From contig ONII01000005.1 in assembly GCA_900317845.1 (NCBI GenBank), positions 62,001 through 126,000 on the forward strand: a stretch of 64,000 bases of DNA, read 5' to 3'. This document shows positions 15,659-23,533 of this stretch, in pieces (positions within the stretch are counted from its first letter, which is position 1; every line of letters starts with the position of its first letter). The translations under genes and the position numbers were made by a program. The notes under the pieces were generated by a model. It saw nothing but the letters and a program-made list of their open reading frames with translations. It made no database searches and was not told the DNA's origin. The DNA comes from an uncultured Bacteroidales bacterium. Lineage in GTDB: Bacteria; Bacteroidota; Bacteroidia; Bacteroidales; UBA932.

Positions 15659-16279
15659 ATGCATATCGCAATTGCAGGTAATATCGGCAGTGGTAAAACC
15701 ACGCTTACCAAAATGCTGGCGGCCCACTACGGCTGGACGCCCAAGTTTGAATCGGTAGACTTCAACCCCTACCTGGCAGACTTCTACGAGGACATGGAAC
15801 GCTGGTCGTTCAACCTCCAGATCTACTTCCTGAACAAACGCTTCCAGGACGTAGTAGAAATCTCCAAGCAAAAAGAAGTCATTATCCAGGACCGCACCAT
15901 CTATGAGGATGCCCGCATCTTTGCGCCCAACCTCCACGCGATGGGTCTGATGTCCACCCGCGACTTCGAGAACTACAGCGACCTGTTCGACCTCATGATG
16001 TCCCTGGTGAACCCGCCGGACCTCCTGATTTACCTCCGCTCCAGCATCCCCAACCTCATTTCCCAAATCCAGAAACGCGGCCGCGAGTACGAGCGTTCCA
16101 TCCGCATAGACTACATCACCGGCCTCAACCAGCGGTACGAAGACTGGATCAAGGACTACAAAGCCCGGCTGCTGATCGTGGATGTAGACAATATCAAATT
16201 CGAAAACAAACCGGAAGATTTCCAGCTCATTACGGACAAAATCGACGCAGAGCTGTACGGCCTTTTCCCTACTGAATAA
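15659..16279 (+). CDS. Deoxynucleoside kinase (second of tandem pair)
   Basis: 206 residues, strongly similar to its upstream neighbour along the whole length (same P-loop GNIGSGKTT, same WTPKFESV and QKRGREYERS). The two differ in the substrate-side segments around residues 75-110, where this copy has YEDARIFAPNLHAMG. Paralogous pairs with split base specificity are known in Bacteroidetes and Lactobacillus; a similar split is inferred here. The acyl-CoA synthetase starts 9 bases downstream. Confidence 0.87.
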   Translation: MHIAIAGNIGSGKTTLTKMLAAHYGWTPKFESVDFNPYLADFYEDMERWSFNLQIYFLNKRFQDVVEISKQKEVIIQDRTIYEDARIFAPNLHAMGLMSTRDFENYSDLFDLMMSLVNPPDLLIYLRSSIPNLISQIQKRGREYERSIRIDYITGLNQRYEDWIKDYKARLLIVDVDNIKFENKPEDFQLITDKIDAELYGLFPTE

Positions 16280-16288
16280 ACTTGAGCT

Positions 16289-18211
16289 ATGGCAGAAAGA
16301 ATCACCATCATCGACTTTGTAGAGAAATACTCTCACAAATACGAAAACTTCGTTTACCTCCGCGAAAAGGTAGACGGCAAGTGGAAAGAAATCACCCAGG
16401 GCCAGACGCGTGAGGAAGCCTACCGCATCGGTGCAGGCCTCATGTCGCTGGGCGTCAAGAAGGGAGACCGCATCGCCCTGCTCTCGGAAAGCCGCGCCAT
16501 GTGGATTCTGGCAGAACTGGGCGCCATGTATGCCGGTGCAACGGACGTTCCCCTGTCGGTGAACCTGGGAGAAGGAAAAGACCTGGTGTTCCGTATCAAC
16601 CATTCGGAAGCCAAATGGATCCTGGTGTCCGGCAACCACCTGCCCAAAATCCGCGCCATCCTGCCGGAATGCCCCGCCGTAGAGAAAGTGATTGTCTTTG
16701 ACGATACCGCCTTCGACTTCCCCTCCCTGGAGCCCAAGGAAATGCGCATCAGCGAAATCCAGAAGATGGGCGCAGAATTCCTCAAGGCCCACCGCGCAGA
16801 GTTCGAGGCCCGGTACAAGTCCATCGGCCCGGACGATTACGCCAACATCTCCTACACCTCCGGCACCACGGCAGACCCTAAAGGCATCCTCCTTACCCAC
16901 CGCAACTACACCGCCAACGTGGAGCAGGGCAACTCCGTCATCAGCATCAACGAAGGCGAGGTCATGCTCATCATCCTCCCGCTGGACCACTGCTTCGCCC
17001 ATGTGGCCGGCATGTACACCATGATGATTTACGGCGGCTCCATCGCCTTTGTTCCTATCGGCAAAAACGCCCTGGCAACGCTGCGTAACGTGCCCATGGC
17101 CATCTCGGAGGTGCGTCCGCACGTGATGCTTTCCGTACCGGCCCTGGCCCGCAACTTCAAGAAGAACATCGAGGGCGCCATCAAGAAGAAAGGCGGTTTC
17201 ACGGAAAAACTCTTCTACTTTGCCCTGGACAACGCCATCAAATACAACAAGGAATACTACAACCGCGGAACCGGCGGATCGGCCTGGCGTAAACCCCTGG
17301 TGGACCTTTTTGACAAACTGGTGTTCTCCAAGGTGCGCGAGAACTTTGGCGGCCGCATGCGCTTCTTCGTGGGCGGCGGCGCCCTGCTGGACATTGAACT
17401 GCAACGCTTCTTCTGCGCCGTGGGCATGCCCATGTTCCAGGGCTACGGCCTCACGGAGGCTACGCCCATCATCTGCGCCAACTCGGAAGGCCACGCCCGC
17501 TTTGGTTCCTCCGGCCGCATTGTCAAGCCCATGGACTGCGTCATCCTGGATGCAGAGGGCAAACAGGTACCCAACGGCACCAAAGGCGAGATTGTCATCC
17601 GCGGAGAAAACGTGATGGCCGGCTACTGGAAGAACCCCAAAGCCACGGCCGATACCATTATTGACGGCTGGCTCCACACCGGCGACATGGGCTACATTTG
17701 CCCGGAAGACCCTGATTTCCTGTATGTTGTGGGCCGATTCAAGAGCCTCCTCATCTCCTCCGACGGCGAAAAATACAGCCCGGAAGGCTTCGAGGACAAT
17801 TTCACGGAAACCTCCAAGTGGGTAAATGCCTGCGTGCTCCACAACAACCAGAACCCCTACTGCGTAGCCCTGGTGGTGCCGGACAAGGCCGCCCTGGCGG
17901 AAGCCTGCCAGAAGCATGGCCTGGACCCTGCCTCCCAGGAAGGCAAGGACTACATGCTGGATCTTATCCAGGCCGATGTAGACACCTACAAGAAGGGGGG
18001 CAAACACGAAGGCATGTTCCCGGAGCGCTGGCTGCCCAGTGCCATTGGCATCTGCGACGAGGAATTCACCATTGCCAACAAAATGATGAACTCCACCATG
18101 AAGATTGTTCGCGGCAAGGTGGAAGAGCACTATGAGGACCTCCTGAACTACCTGTATACCACAGAAGGCAAGGAACTCCACAACGAGCGCAACCGCAAGG
18201 CGCTGGCATAG
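16289..18211 (+). CDS. Long-chain acyl-CoA synthetase (AMP-forming)
   Basis: 640 residues of the ANL superfamily. The phosphate-binding loop is YTSGTTADPKG (189-199), followed by the usual GYGLTEATPI and WLHTGDMG motifs and a C-terminal swivel domain. It activates fatty acids as acyl-AMP and then acyl-CoA, probably on the inner membrane face. It closes a three-gene run with the deoxynucleoside kinases, with no obvious functional link. Two strong hairpins follow the stop. Confidence 0.88.
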   Translation: MAERITIIDFVEKYSHKYENFVYLREKVDGKWKEITQGQTREEAYRIGAGLMSLGVKKGDRIALLSESRAMWILAELGAMYAGATDVPLSVNLGEGKDLVFRINHSEAKWILVSGNHLPKIRAILPECPAVEKVIVFDDTAFDFPSLEPKEMRISEIQKMGAEFLKAHRAEFEARYKSIGPDDYANISYTSGTTADPKGILLTHRNYTANVEQGNSVISINEGEVMLIILPLDHCFAHVAGMYTMMIYGGSIAFVPIGKNALATLRNVPMAISEVRPHVMLSVPALARNFKKNIEGAIKKKGGFTEKLFYFALDNAIKYNKEYYNRGTGGSAWRKPLVDLFDKLVFSKVRENFGGRMRFFVGGGALLDIELQRFFCAVGMPMFQGYGLTEATPIICANSEGHARFGSSGRIVKPMDCVILDAEGKQVPNGTKGEIVIRGENVMAGYWKNPKATADTIIDGWLHTGDMGYICPEDPDFLYVVGRFKSLLISSDGEKYSPEGFEDNFTETSKWVNACVLHNNQNPYCVALVVPDKAALAEACQKHGLDPASQEGKDYMLDLIQADVDTYKKGGKHEGMFPERWLPSAIGICDEEFTIANKMMNSTMKIVRGKVEEHYEDLLNYLYTTEGKELHNERNRKALA

Positions 18212-18346
18212 TGCAAAAGGTTGGCACCTCATTTGTCAACGGTTGGTTTTTATGCCGCCAACCGTTGACATAAAATCGCCATTAAACATCACTCTACATC
18301 AATACTAATGCAAAAGGTTGGTTACTCAAAAGCCAACCTTTTGCAT
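18212..18346 (+). repeat. Three copies of a GGTTGG-containing motif forming two hairpins
   Basis: TGCAAAAGGTTGG occurs at 18212-18224 and 18309-18321. A first hairpin pairs 18234-18246 with 18258-18270 (TGTCAACGGTTGG and its complement, 13 bp). A second pairs 18308-18321 with 18333-18346 (14 bp). The shared core and identical first and third units are more than a terminator needs. Confidence 0.75.
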
Positions 18347-18353
18347 GTTTTTT
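18308..18353 (+). terminator. Rho-independent terminator after the acyl-CoA synthetase
   Basis: A perfect 14-bp stem (ATGCAAAAGGTTGG) with an 11-base loop is followed by GTTTTTT at 18347-18353. It separates the deoxynucleoside kinase/acyl-CoA synthetase run from the AT-rich region. Confidence 0.8.
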
Positions 18354-18365
18354 ATCGAAAAAGAC

Positions 18366-18373
18366 TAACTTTG
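18366..18373 (+). promoter_or_regulatory. -7 element of the TPR regulator gene
   Basis: TAACTTTG ends 8 bases before the ATG at 18382. A TTTG at 18340-18343, inside the terminator stem, is a possible -33 element at a slightly long 22-base spacing. Confidence 0.6.
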
Positions 18374-18381
18374 TAAACAGG

Positions 18382-20052
18382 ATGAAAAGAGTCTGGCTAT
18401 TATTTTGTATAATGCTGCTGTGCTCATGTGCACGGTATCCGCAACGCGTGTTCAGACAGGCGGAGACAATGCTCAATACGCAACCGGATAGTGCCAGAAT
18501 GCTACTGGAGAGTATTTCCCCGGAACAACTGAAAAGTCGTACCTCAAAGGCGCGCTATGGCCTGTTATTCACCATGGCCAAAGACAAAAGCTACCAGGAC
18601 GATTTGGATACGGCCCTCATTCAGGCGTCGTATGATTATTACCTGCATTGGGGCACAAAAAAACAGCGTATGCTGTCTGCATATTATCTGGGTGTAGCCA
18701 GACAGCACTACGGACAAGACATGGAGGCAACGTTGTTGTTTCGGGATGCTGAACATTTGGCCAATACGTTGGAAAACAACCGCTATGCAGGCCTCTCATG
18801 CGAGCATTTGAGTGCGCTCTACGCCCGCAATTATGATAACGATGAATCTCTCGCTGCGGCTAAAAGAGCTGTGCATTCATTTCAAAAGGCTGGAGAAACC
18901 CTTTCTGCAGATTTTTCCCGACTGGATGTTGCACGGCAATACTTCTCACTGGAACAATTCAGAAAAGCGGATAGTATTGTCGATTCCTTACTATCAATCG
19001 GTTCCGATACTAACATAGGCATTCAATATGCCCTCTATATCCTAAAGGCAGACTTATCTTACTATGAGGGTGACTATCTGACGGCGCATTCTTTTTATGC
19101 AAAAGCAGAAGAGATTGGAGGAATTATAGATGTAGGATGCCTGAGAAATGTCGCTTTATTGAGTGAACAAAATAAAGAAAGGAAGAGAACGGATAACCTT
19201 TTATCTCAGATGAACAGCCGCTGTATCACGGATGCAGACAGCGCTGCATATTATGACTGTATTCAACATGTTTCAATATTGCGTGGAGACACTGCAAAAG
19301 CATATGAAAATGTATTGAAGGTGAATGTGCTACAGGACAGGATTGTTCGTTCTCAACTGGAGCGTTCCATAGCGCATGCCCAGAAGAATTATTATGAGCA
19401 GCATTACAATCTTGAGCGGAAGAACAAGCAACTGCTGTTACTTTCAGGGGTGAGCATCATTTTAGCCTTGACGCTTATTCTGCTCATCATATTCACCGCG
19501 CTTCTCCGTCGCAAAAAACAAATCATCCTTGAGATGGCTAAAGTGAATCAGTTGACGGAGGATATCGAGGAACTTAATCAAACCCAGAAAGGAAATAATG
19601 CAGTTATTGCGACACTTCTGCAAGACAAGATAAAAGCCATGCAAGCATTGTCTGCGACTTATTTCATTTGGAGTGAAGATGCTTTCGCAAAACAGGAAGA
19701 GCATCAAGGGACGTTTACAAAAGACGAGATTCTCTCCTCATTCCGCAAGCATCTCCGAAAACTGAGGAACGATGAGCATTTTCTCAATTCGGTGGAAAGA
19801 GCACTGGACCTGTCATCCCAGAATTTGATTCATCGACTTCGAAACCAGATTAGCGGACCAGTTGTGGGGACCAAACTCAAGGAACTGGACATCCAATATC
19901 TTGTTCTCTTCTTTGCCGGATTCTCCTCCAAAAGCATCAGTTTTCTTATGGATAGTACAGAAGATGCCGTGAGGGCTCGTAAAAGTCGCTATCGTAAGTT
20001 CTTTAAGAGCATGGGAGAGGCTGGAAAAGAGTATTGCGATCGTTTAAGCTAA
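18382..20052 (+). CDS. TPR-containing lipoprotein/transmembrane regulator with C-terminal helical DNA-binding-like domain
   Basis: 556 residues. The N-terminus looks like a lipoprotein signal (LLCSCA, Cys16). Residues 20-335 are helical repeats of TPR type. A single strong membrane helix (about 350-375) is followed by a coiled coil (RRKKQIILEM onward) and a C-terminal helical domain with DIQYLVLFFAGFSSKSISF and AVRARKSRYRKFF. The last part resembles a LuxR/sigma-4-like helix-turn-helix. This layout matches Bacteroidetes one-protein membrane regulators that sense outside and act on DNA inside. The target may be the small exported proteins downstream. The gene is AT-richer than its left neighbours. 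Confidence 0.65.
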   Translation: MKRVWLLFCIMLLCSCARYPQRVFRQAETMLNTQPDSARMLLESISPEQLKSRTSKARYGLLFTMAKDKSYQDDLDTALIQASYDYYLHWGTKKQRMLSAYYLGVARQHYGQDMEATLLFRDAEHLANTLENNRYAGLSCEHLSALYARNYDNDESLAAAKRAVHSFQKAGETLSADFSRLDVARQYFSLEQFRKADSIVDSLLSIGSDTNIGIQYALYILKADLSYYEGDYLTAHSFYAKAEEIGGIIDVGCLRNVALLSEQNKERKRTDNLLSQMNSRCITDADSAAYYDCIQHVSILRGDTAKAYENVLKVNVLQDRIVRSQLERSIAHAQKNYYEQHYNLERKNKQLLLLSGVSIILALTLILLIIFTALLRRKKQIILEMAKVNQLTEDIEELNQTQKGNNAVIATLLQDKIKAMQALSATYFIWSEDAFAKQEEHQGTFTKDEILSSFRKHLRKLRNDEHFLNSVERALDLSSQNLIHRLRNQISGPVVGTKLKELDIQYLVLFFAGFSSKSISFLMDSTEDAVRARKSRYRKFFKSMGEAGKEYCDRLS

Positions 20053-20065
20053 ATCCGACCGTTTC

Positions 20066-20128
20066 TGTCACGCTATAAATTTATTAACAAACTAATAATC
20101 AATTGATTATTAGCTCATTTGTCACGCT
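20066..20128 (+). promoter_or_regulatory. Direct repeat TGTCACGCT flanking a 22-bp perfect palindrome
   Basis: TGTCACGCT occurs at 20066-20074 and 20120-20128. Between them CTAATAATCAA and its complement form a loop-less palindrome at 20092-20113. It lies between the TPR regulator and the small exported protein, upstream of a -7 element (TATTTTTG, 20159-20166) that has no recognisable -33 partner. An activator-binding site is a reasonable reading. Confidence 0.5.
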
Positions 20129-20191
20129 CTAACCGTGGCTTCCCAGCATATGATACACTATTTTTGCGATGTGTGATTAACATCCAAAAAT

Positions 20192-20575
20192 ATGAGAAAT
20201 CTATTATTAACATGTGCTGGGCTACTGGCTTCGAATGCTTTTTTATTTGCATCCGCATCCATCAGGCTGGACGATCCTCCTCGTCCAGTTATCATTAAAG
20301 ACGTAAAAACAAATCCTTTTCCGCCGATACGCCCACGAGCAATTGGGACTCCCGTTATTATAGTAGACGGCGAGTGGGGGGAGATTACGGTCTCAGTTCC
20401 AGAAGTGAGCGGACTAAGCCATCTGATAATCCAGAATCTTTATACCGGAGAGACACGTGTGTATGAAGTCTCATCCGGTAGGGACAGTGTTCCAGCGCCC
20501 AACGAACCGGGCGTATGGATGGTTGCCATTGAACAAAACGGGAACAGCTTGCAGGAGGAGATCCTGATTTTGTAA
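20192..20575 (+). CDS. Small exported protein of unknown function (DUF3244-like)
   Basis: 127 residues. A signal peptide is visible (LLLTCAGLLASNAFLFASA, cleavage near residue 23). The mature part is about 100 residues and predicted beta-rich. It has a proline cluster (NPFPPIRPRAIGTP) and a segment, EITVSVPEVSGLSHLIIQNL, that resembles the small immunoglobulin-like DUF3244 family of Bacteroides. Function is not known. It is preceded by the repeat/palindrome region and a -7 element 25 bases upstream of the ATG. Confidence 0.6.
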   Translation: MRNLLLTCAGLLASNAFLFASASIRLDDPPRPVIIKDVKTNPFPPIRPRAIGTPVIIVDGEWGEITVSVPEVSGLSHLIIQNLYTGETRVYEVSSGRDSVPAPNEPGVWMVAIEQNGNSLQEEILIL

Positions 20576-20725
20576 ACTTTTCTCTGACTTGACATCAAAC
20601 TATTAATTATCAACCAAAATTATTTATTTTAATTTCTTTCTTTCTTCAATACTTCGCACAGAAATAATAAATCAATGGGAGATCCGACGCCCAATACAAG
20701 TAGGAAAAACTAATACCAAAATTCA

Positions 20726-21313
20726 ATGAAACGTTATTTACATTATGCCATATCCGCGGTTCTGGGAATCGTCCTGATTGGCTGCCAGAAAGAAGAAACG
20801 GTTCCAGAGCCGACGAACGATGGAATTATCTTCAAATCCTACTACAAAGACGTCCTTATGACAGTTTCCAAAGGTTCCAAATTTGAAACCAAAGGCTTAT
20901 CTGAATGTAAACACTATACAATAACAGGCGAGCTCAATGATGCGGAATATTCACTATATCTGGAAATTGATGCACAAGATGATGGGTTATCAATCAACAG
21001 GACCTTCTGTGAAGATGGCACTCTACTCTTTACCCAGGCCATTCTTGACGGTAAACTCGTTTCCGTTGAATTCACAGATCTTGATGAACTCTGGGGAAAT
21101 GGAACAGGGAACGGTGGAGTTGTCGAAACAATGGGTGAACGTAGAAGAGGTGAAAAGTATAAAGACTGCGTAAAAAGAGTTCACAAAGATATGAAAGAAA
21201 AAATATTGAAAGCGAATGAATTCTGGTGCGACGCTTTATGGTTTTTTGACTGTGGCCATTTTGCGGCTGTCTATGCTATTGTTATGTGTAATGAATACGA
21301 AAACCAGAAGTAA
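20726..21313 (+). CDS. Lipoprotein of unknown function with Cys-rich C-terminal segment
   Basis: 195 residues. A lipoprotein signal ends at VLIGCQKEE (Cys20). Residues 30-125 look beta-rich. A short Gly/Asn linker (GNGTGNGGV) is followed by a basic helix (about 138-165) and a C-terminal part with Cys in YKDCVKR, EFWCDALWFFDCGHF and VMCNEY. The two halves look like separate modules. I do not recognise the family. It is followed by a terminator at 21337. AT-rich, like its neighbours. Confidence 0.55.
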   Translation: MKRYLHYAISAVLGIVLIGCQKEETVPEPTNDGIIFKSYYKDVLMTVSKGSKFETKGLSECKHYTITGELNDAEYSLYLEIDAQDDGLSINRTFCEDGTLLFTQAILDGKLVSVEFTDLDELWGNGTGNGGVVETMGERRRGEKYKDCVKRVHKDMKEKILKANEFWCDALWFFDCGHFAAVYAIVMCNEYENQK

Positions 21314-21336
21314 TATCAGCAATAAAGAACTAATCG

Positions 21337-21380
21337 GAAGAGACGGCCTAACGCATGTTGCGCTAATCGCGTCTCTTTTG
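21337..21380 (+). terminator. Rho-independent terminator after the Cys-rich lipoprotein
   Basis: AAGAGACG (21337-21344) pairs with CGTCTCTT (21370-21377), followed by T-rich sequence. It isolates the lipoprotein from the next operon. Confidence 0.6.
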
Positions 21381-21492
21381 TAAATAATAATTGATATTTT
21401 GTAAATTTTTATATACTTTTATGGAACATTCAAACTGAAATAGGTCAAAATGTTTAACCTTGCCAACTTGACAGAACAACCCCTTAGAAGTA

Positions 21493-21915
21493 ATGAAAAA
21501 GTATCTTTTCCCTCACAGCGCACAAAGAATTGCGATTGCAATCTTTGTAACATCTATGCTAACCATGTTTGTTATGACCTTCGTTCTCCTATGGAATCAT
21601 ATTTCCTACAGTAGGACGTTAATTTCAGTTCTCGGCGTCACTTCACAACTATCGCTTCTGGTGGCTATCCTTTCAAAAGAAAAAATAGAGGACGAATTTA
21701 TTTCATCACTTCGCTTGAATGCAGTTTCCATAGCCGCTGTTCTTGGCTTTGTTTACATCATTATACTTAACGTCATCCAAATGGTCCTGCCCGCAGAAGC
21801 ATACATCTCCTTCAAGGAATGGAGGATGAATCATTTCTGGAACGGAAGATTATATATGTCCCTTGCCATACTGTATTTCATTATCTTAAAAGTTAGCTTA
21901 AGGAAAAACAGGTAG
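21493..21915 (+). CDS. Four-helix membrane protein of unknown function
   Basis: 140 residues with four predicted membrane helices (about 12-35, 44-60, 75-98, 117-135). The cytoplasmic loop EKIEDEFISSLRLNA is typical of small membrane proteins (DUF2178-like) that sit next to XRE regulators in many Firmicutes and Bacteroidetes. An XRE gene indeed starts 11 bases downstream. The role of such pairs is unknown; membrane stress sensing is a guess. Confidence 0.6.
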   Translation: MKKYLFPHSAQRIAIAIFVTSMLTMFVMTFVLLWNHISYSRTLISVLGVTSQLSLLVAILSKEKIEDEFISSLRLNAVSIAAVLGFVYIIILNVIQMVLPAEAYISFKEWRMNHFWNGRLYMSLAILYFIILKVSLRKNR

Positions 21916-21926
21916 ACATCGTTCCT

Positions 21927-22127
21927 ATGAAAAACACACTCAAAATTGAACGGGCGAAGAAAAACGTGACACAGCAGGACCTGGCCGACGGGCTCGGCGT
22001 AAGCCGACAAACTATAGTTGCCATCGAATCCGGGAAATTCAACCCCTCAACAAAACTTGCGCTGAAACTGGCCGCCTTCTTCGGCTGCAGCGTCCATGAA
22101 CTGTTCCAACTGGAAGAGAACGAATAA
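21927..22127 (+). CDS. XRE-family helix-turn-helix regulator
   Basis: 66 residues, almost only the DNA-binding domain. The helix-turn-helix is NVTQQDLADGLGVSRQTIVAIESGK, here split as NVTQQDLADGLGV and SRQTIVAIESGKFN. The C-terminus CSVHELFQLEENE is the common ending of this minimal family. It lies in one operon with the membrane protein upstream (11-base gap) and the DUF1573 gene downstream (9-base gap). Confidence 0.85.
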   Translation: MKNTLKIERAKKNVTQQDLADGLGVSRQTIVAIESGKFNPSTKLALKLAAFFGCSVHELFQLEENE

Positions 22128-22136
22128 TACTGCCCA

Positions 22137-23282
22137 ATGCTACTCATTCGTAGATTATCCCTTTATGTACTTCTGCTATTTATCCCATTTGTACTAAAGG
22201 CACAACCCGAATCATCGGGCAGACAATATGAGATAAACACCCTAATACATGATTTTGGTATCGTCTATGACAACCAAGGTAAACTCAGTTGCAGTTTCGA
22301 AATCAAGAACACCGGAACACATCCATTGTTCATTATTGATATAAAAAAAGCATGCGGTTGCATGGAAGTAAAGTTCTCAAATAAGGAAATCAGGCCTGGT
22401 GAGACCGGCTCAATACAGGTCTGGTATGCCAACAACGAAGGTTCTCATCAATTTGACAAGACACTGACAGTCACATTCGCTGCAGAAACGAAGCCGCTCA
22501 TTCTTCATATAAAGGGGAATGTAGTCAGAGGTCCCATAAATCCTACCAAAGATTACGTCTACAAGATTGGCAAGAGTCTTCTTATCAGTGAAAAAGAATA
22601 CTCGGCCGGTATTCTGCATCCGTTTGAACAACATGGAAACATGCTCTGGTTTTATAACTCCTCTCGAAAATCTATAGAGGTCACTATAACCTCATCCAAC
22701 GAATTGATTGAACTTCAACGTACTTCTTTCATTATCCCGGGAAAAACACTTGACAGTTTAGCCTTCAATTTGACCGCCAATAGTAGTACGTACGGGAAAC
22801 GGCTAGACACACTGTTTATTTACGTCAAAAAACCAGGACGCATAAAGAAATATAGAAACGGACTCTGTACCATCAGCCATATTGTCGTTCCGCATCCTTC
22901 CAAGTTAAATCCTGGTCCCAAGGTTGTTCCCTCCACGAACCGCATTTCTTTAGGACCAATAAAACGCTCTCTTCCAATTCAAAAAACGTTTTCCATTACA
23001 AATAAAGGTGTCTCTCCCTTAAATTTATTCAGTATAACATGCAGCCCGAGCATAGATGTCAGCCTTAATCCTACAACACTATTACCGGATGAGACTCTCG
23101 AGCTAACGGCTACCATAACCTTCAATCAGAGACACTCACAAGAAAAAAATGTGGGCCTCATTACAATTTACTCCGACTCATCGCCCAATCCTGTCGAAAC
23201 AATATACGTGACTTATCAGGTAAAACTTACCTTCAAAGAACGATTAGAAAATCTCCTACGTTGGTTTAAACGTTTTAAATAA
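22137..23282 (+). CDS. DUF1573-domain exported protein
   Basis: 381 residues with a signal peptide (LSLYVLLLFIPFVLKAQ). Residues about 28-130 are a DUF1573 immunoglobulin-like domain with the hallmark HDFGIV, KKACGCMEVKFS and RPGETGSI. A second related domain lies at about 265-365 (NRISLGPIKRSLPIQKTF). The middle region is unassigned. These proteins are periplasmic or surface-located in Bacteroidetes and of unknown function. It ends the AT-rich block and converges on uvrA. Confidence 0.75.
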   Translation: MLLIRRLSLYVLLLFIPFVLKAQPESSGRQYEINTLIHDFGIVYDNQGKLSCSFEIKNTGTHPLFIIDIKKACGCMEVKFSNKEIRPGETGSIQVWYANNEGSHQFDKTLTVTFAAETKPLILHIKGNVVRGPINPTKDYVYKIGKSLLISEKEYSAGILHPFEQHGNMLWFYNSSRKSIEVTITSSNELIELQRTSFIIPGKTLDSLAFNLTANSSTYGKRLDTLFIYVKKPGRIKKYRNGLCTISHIVVPHPSKLNPGPKVVPSTNRISLGPIKRSLPIQKTFSITNKGVSPLNLFSITCSPSIDVSLNPTTLLPDETLELTATITFNQRHSQEKNVGLITIYSDSSPNPVETIYVTYQVKLTFKERLENLLRWFKRFK

Positions 23283-23428
23283 CATGAAGATGTATGAATT
23301 TCTTTCGCGATGCCAACTCTTACGCTGGGATTTATTACACAAAGAGTGCGACGGATGTGTCTATGATGCTGTCTATTCCTCGTTCGATTTCACCTATGAG
23401 GTGTCTGGAAGCAATACCACAAACAAAT

Positions 23429-23532
23429 AGGTCCCGCCACGGGCACGTTTTGGCGGGGAAACGTAGCACTGGCGGGCCGAAAGGTCCGCCAGCGGCGTAT
23501 TATGGGGCTAAAACGTGGCGGTGGAGGGACCT
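23429..23532. repeat. REPIN-like inverted pair of ~27-base repeats
   Basis: The unit AGGTCCCGCCACGGGCACG at 23429 and an inverted, slightly diverged unit at 23506-23532 (ending GGTGGAGGGACCT) bracket a 104-base stretch between convergent genes. A third unit in the first orientation lies at 33877-33903. Inside, 23469-23492 forms a 10-bp stem closed by a GAAA tetraloop. Confidence 0.6.
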
Positions 23533-23533
23533 T

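Noticed and set aside
15482-18232. A 916-codon open frame on the minus strand opposite the acyl-CoA synthetase and deoxynucleoside kinase
   Set aside because: It is the antisense shadow of strongly supported genes with high GC at third positions; its translation has no motif or signal. The same holds for long antisense frames at 2967-4634, 24077-26224, 37935-39875, 59529-61514 and 61578-63773.
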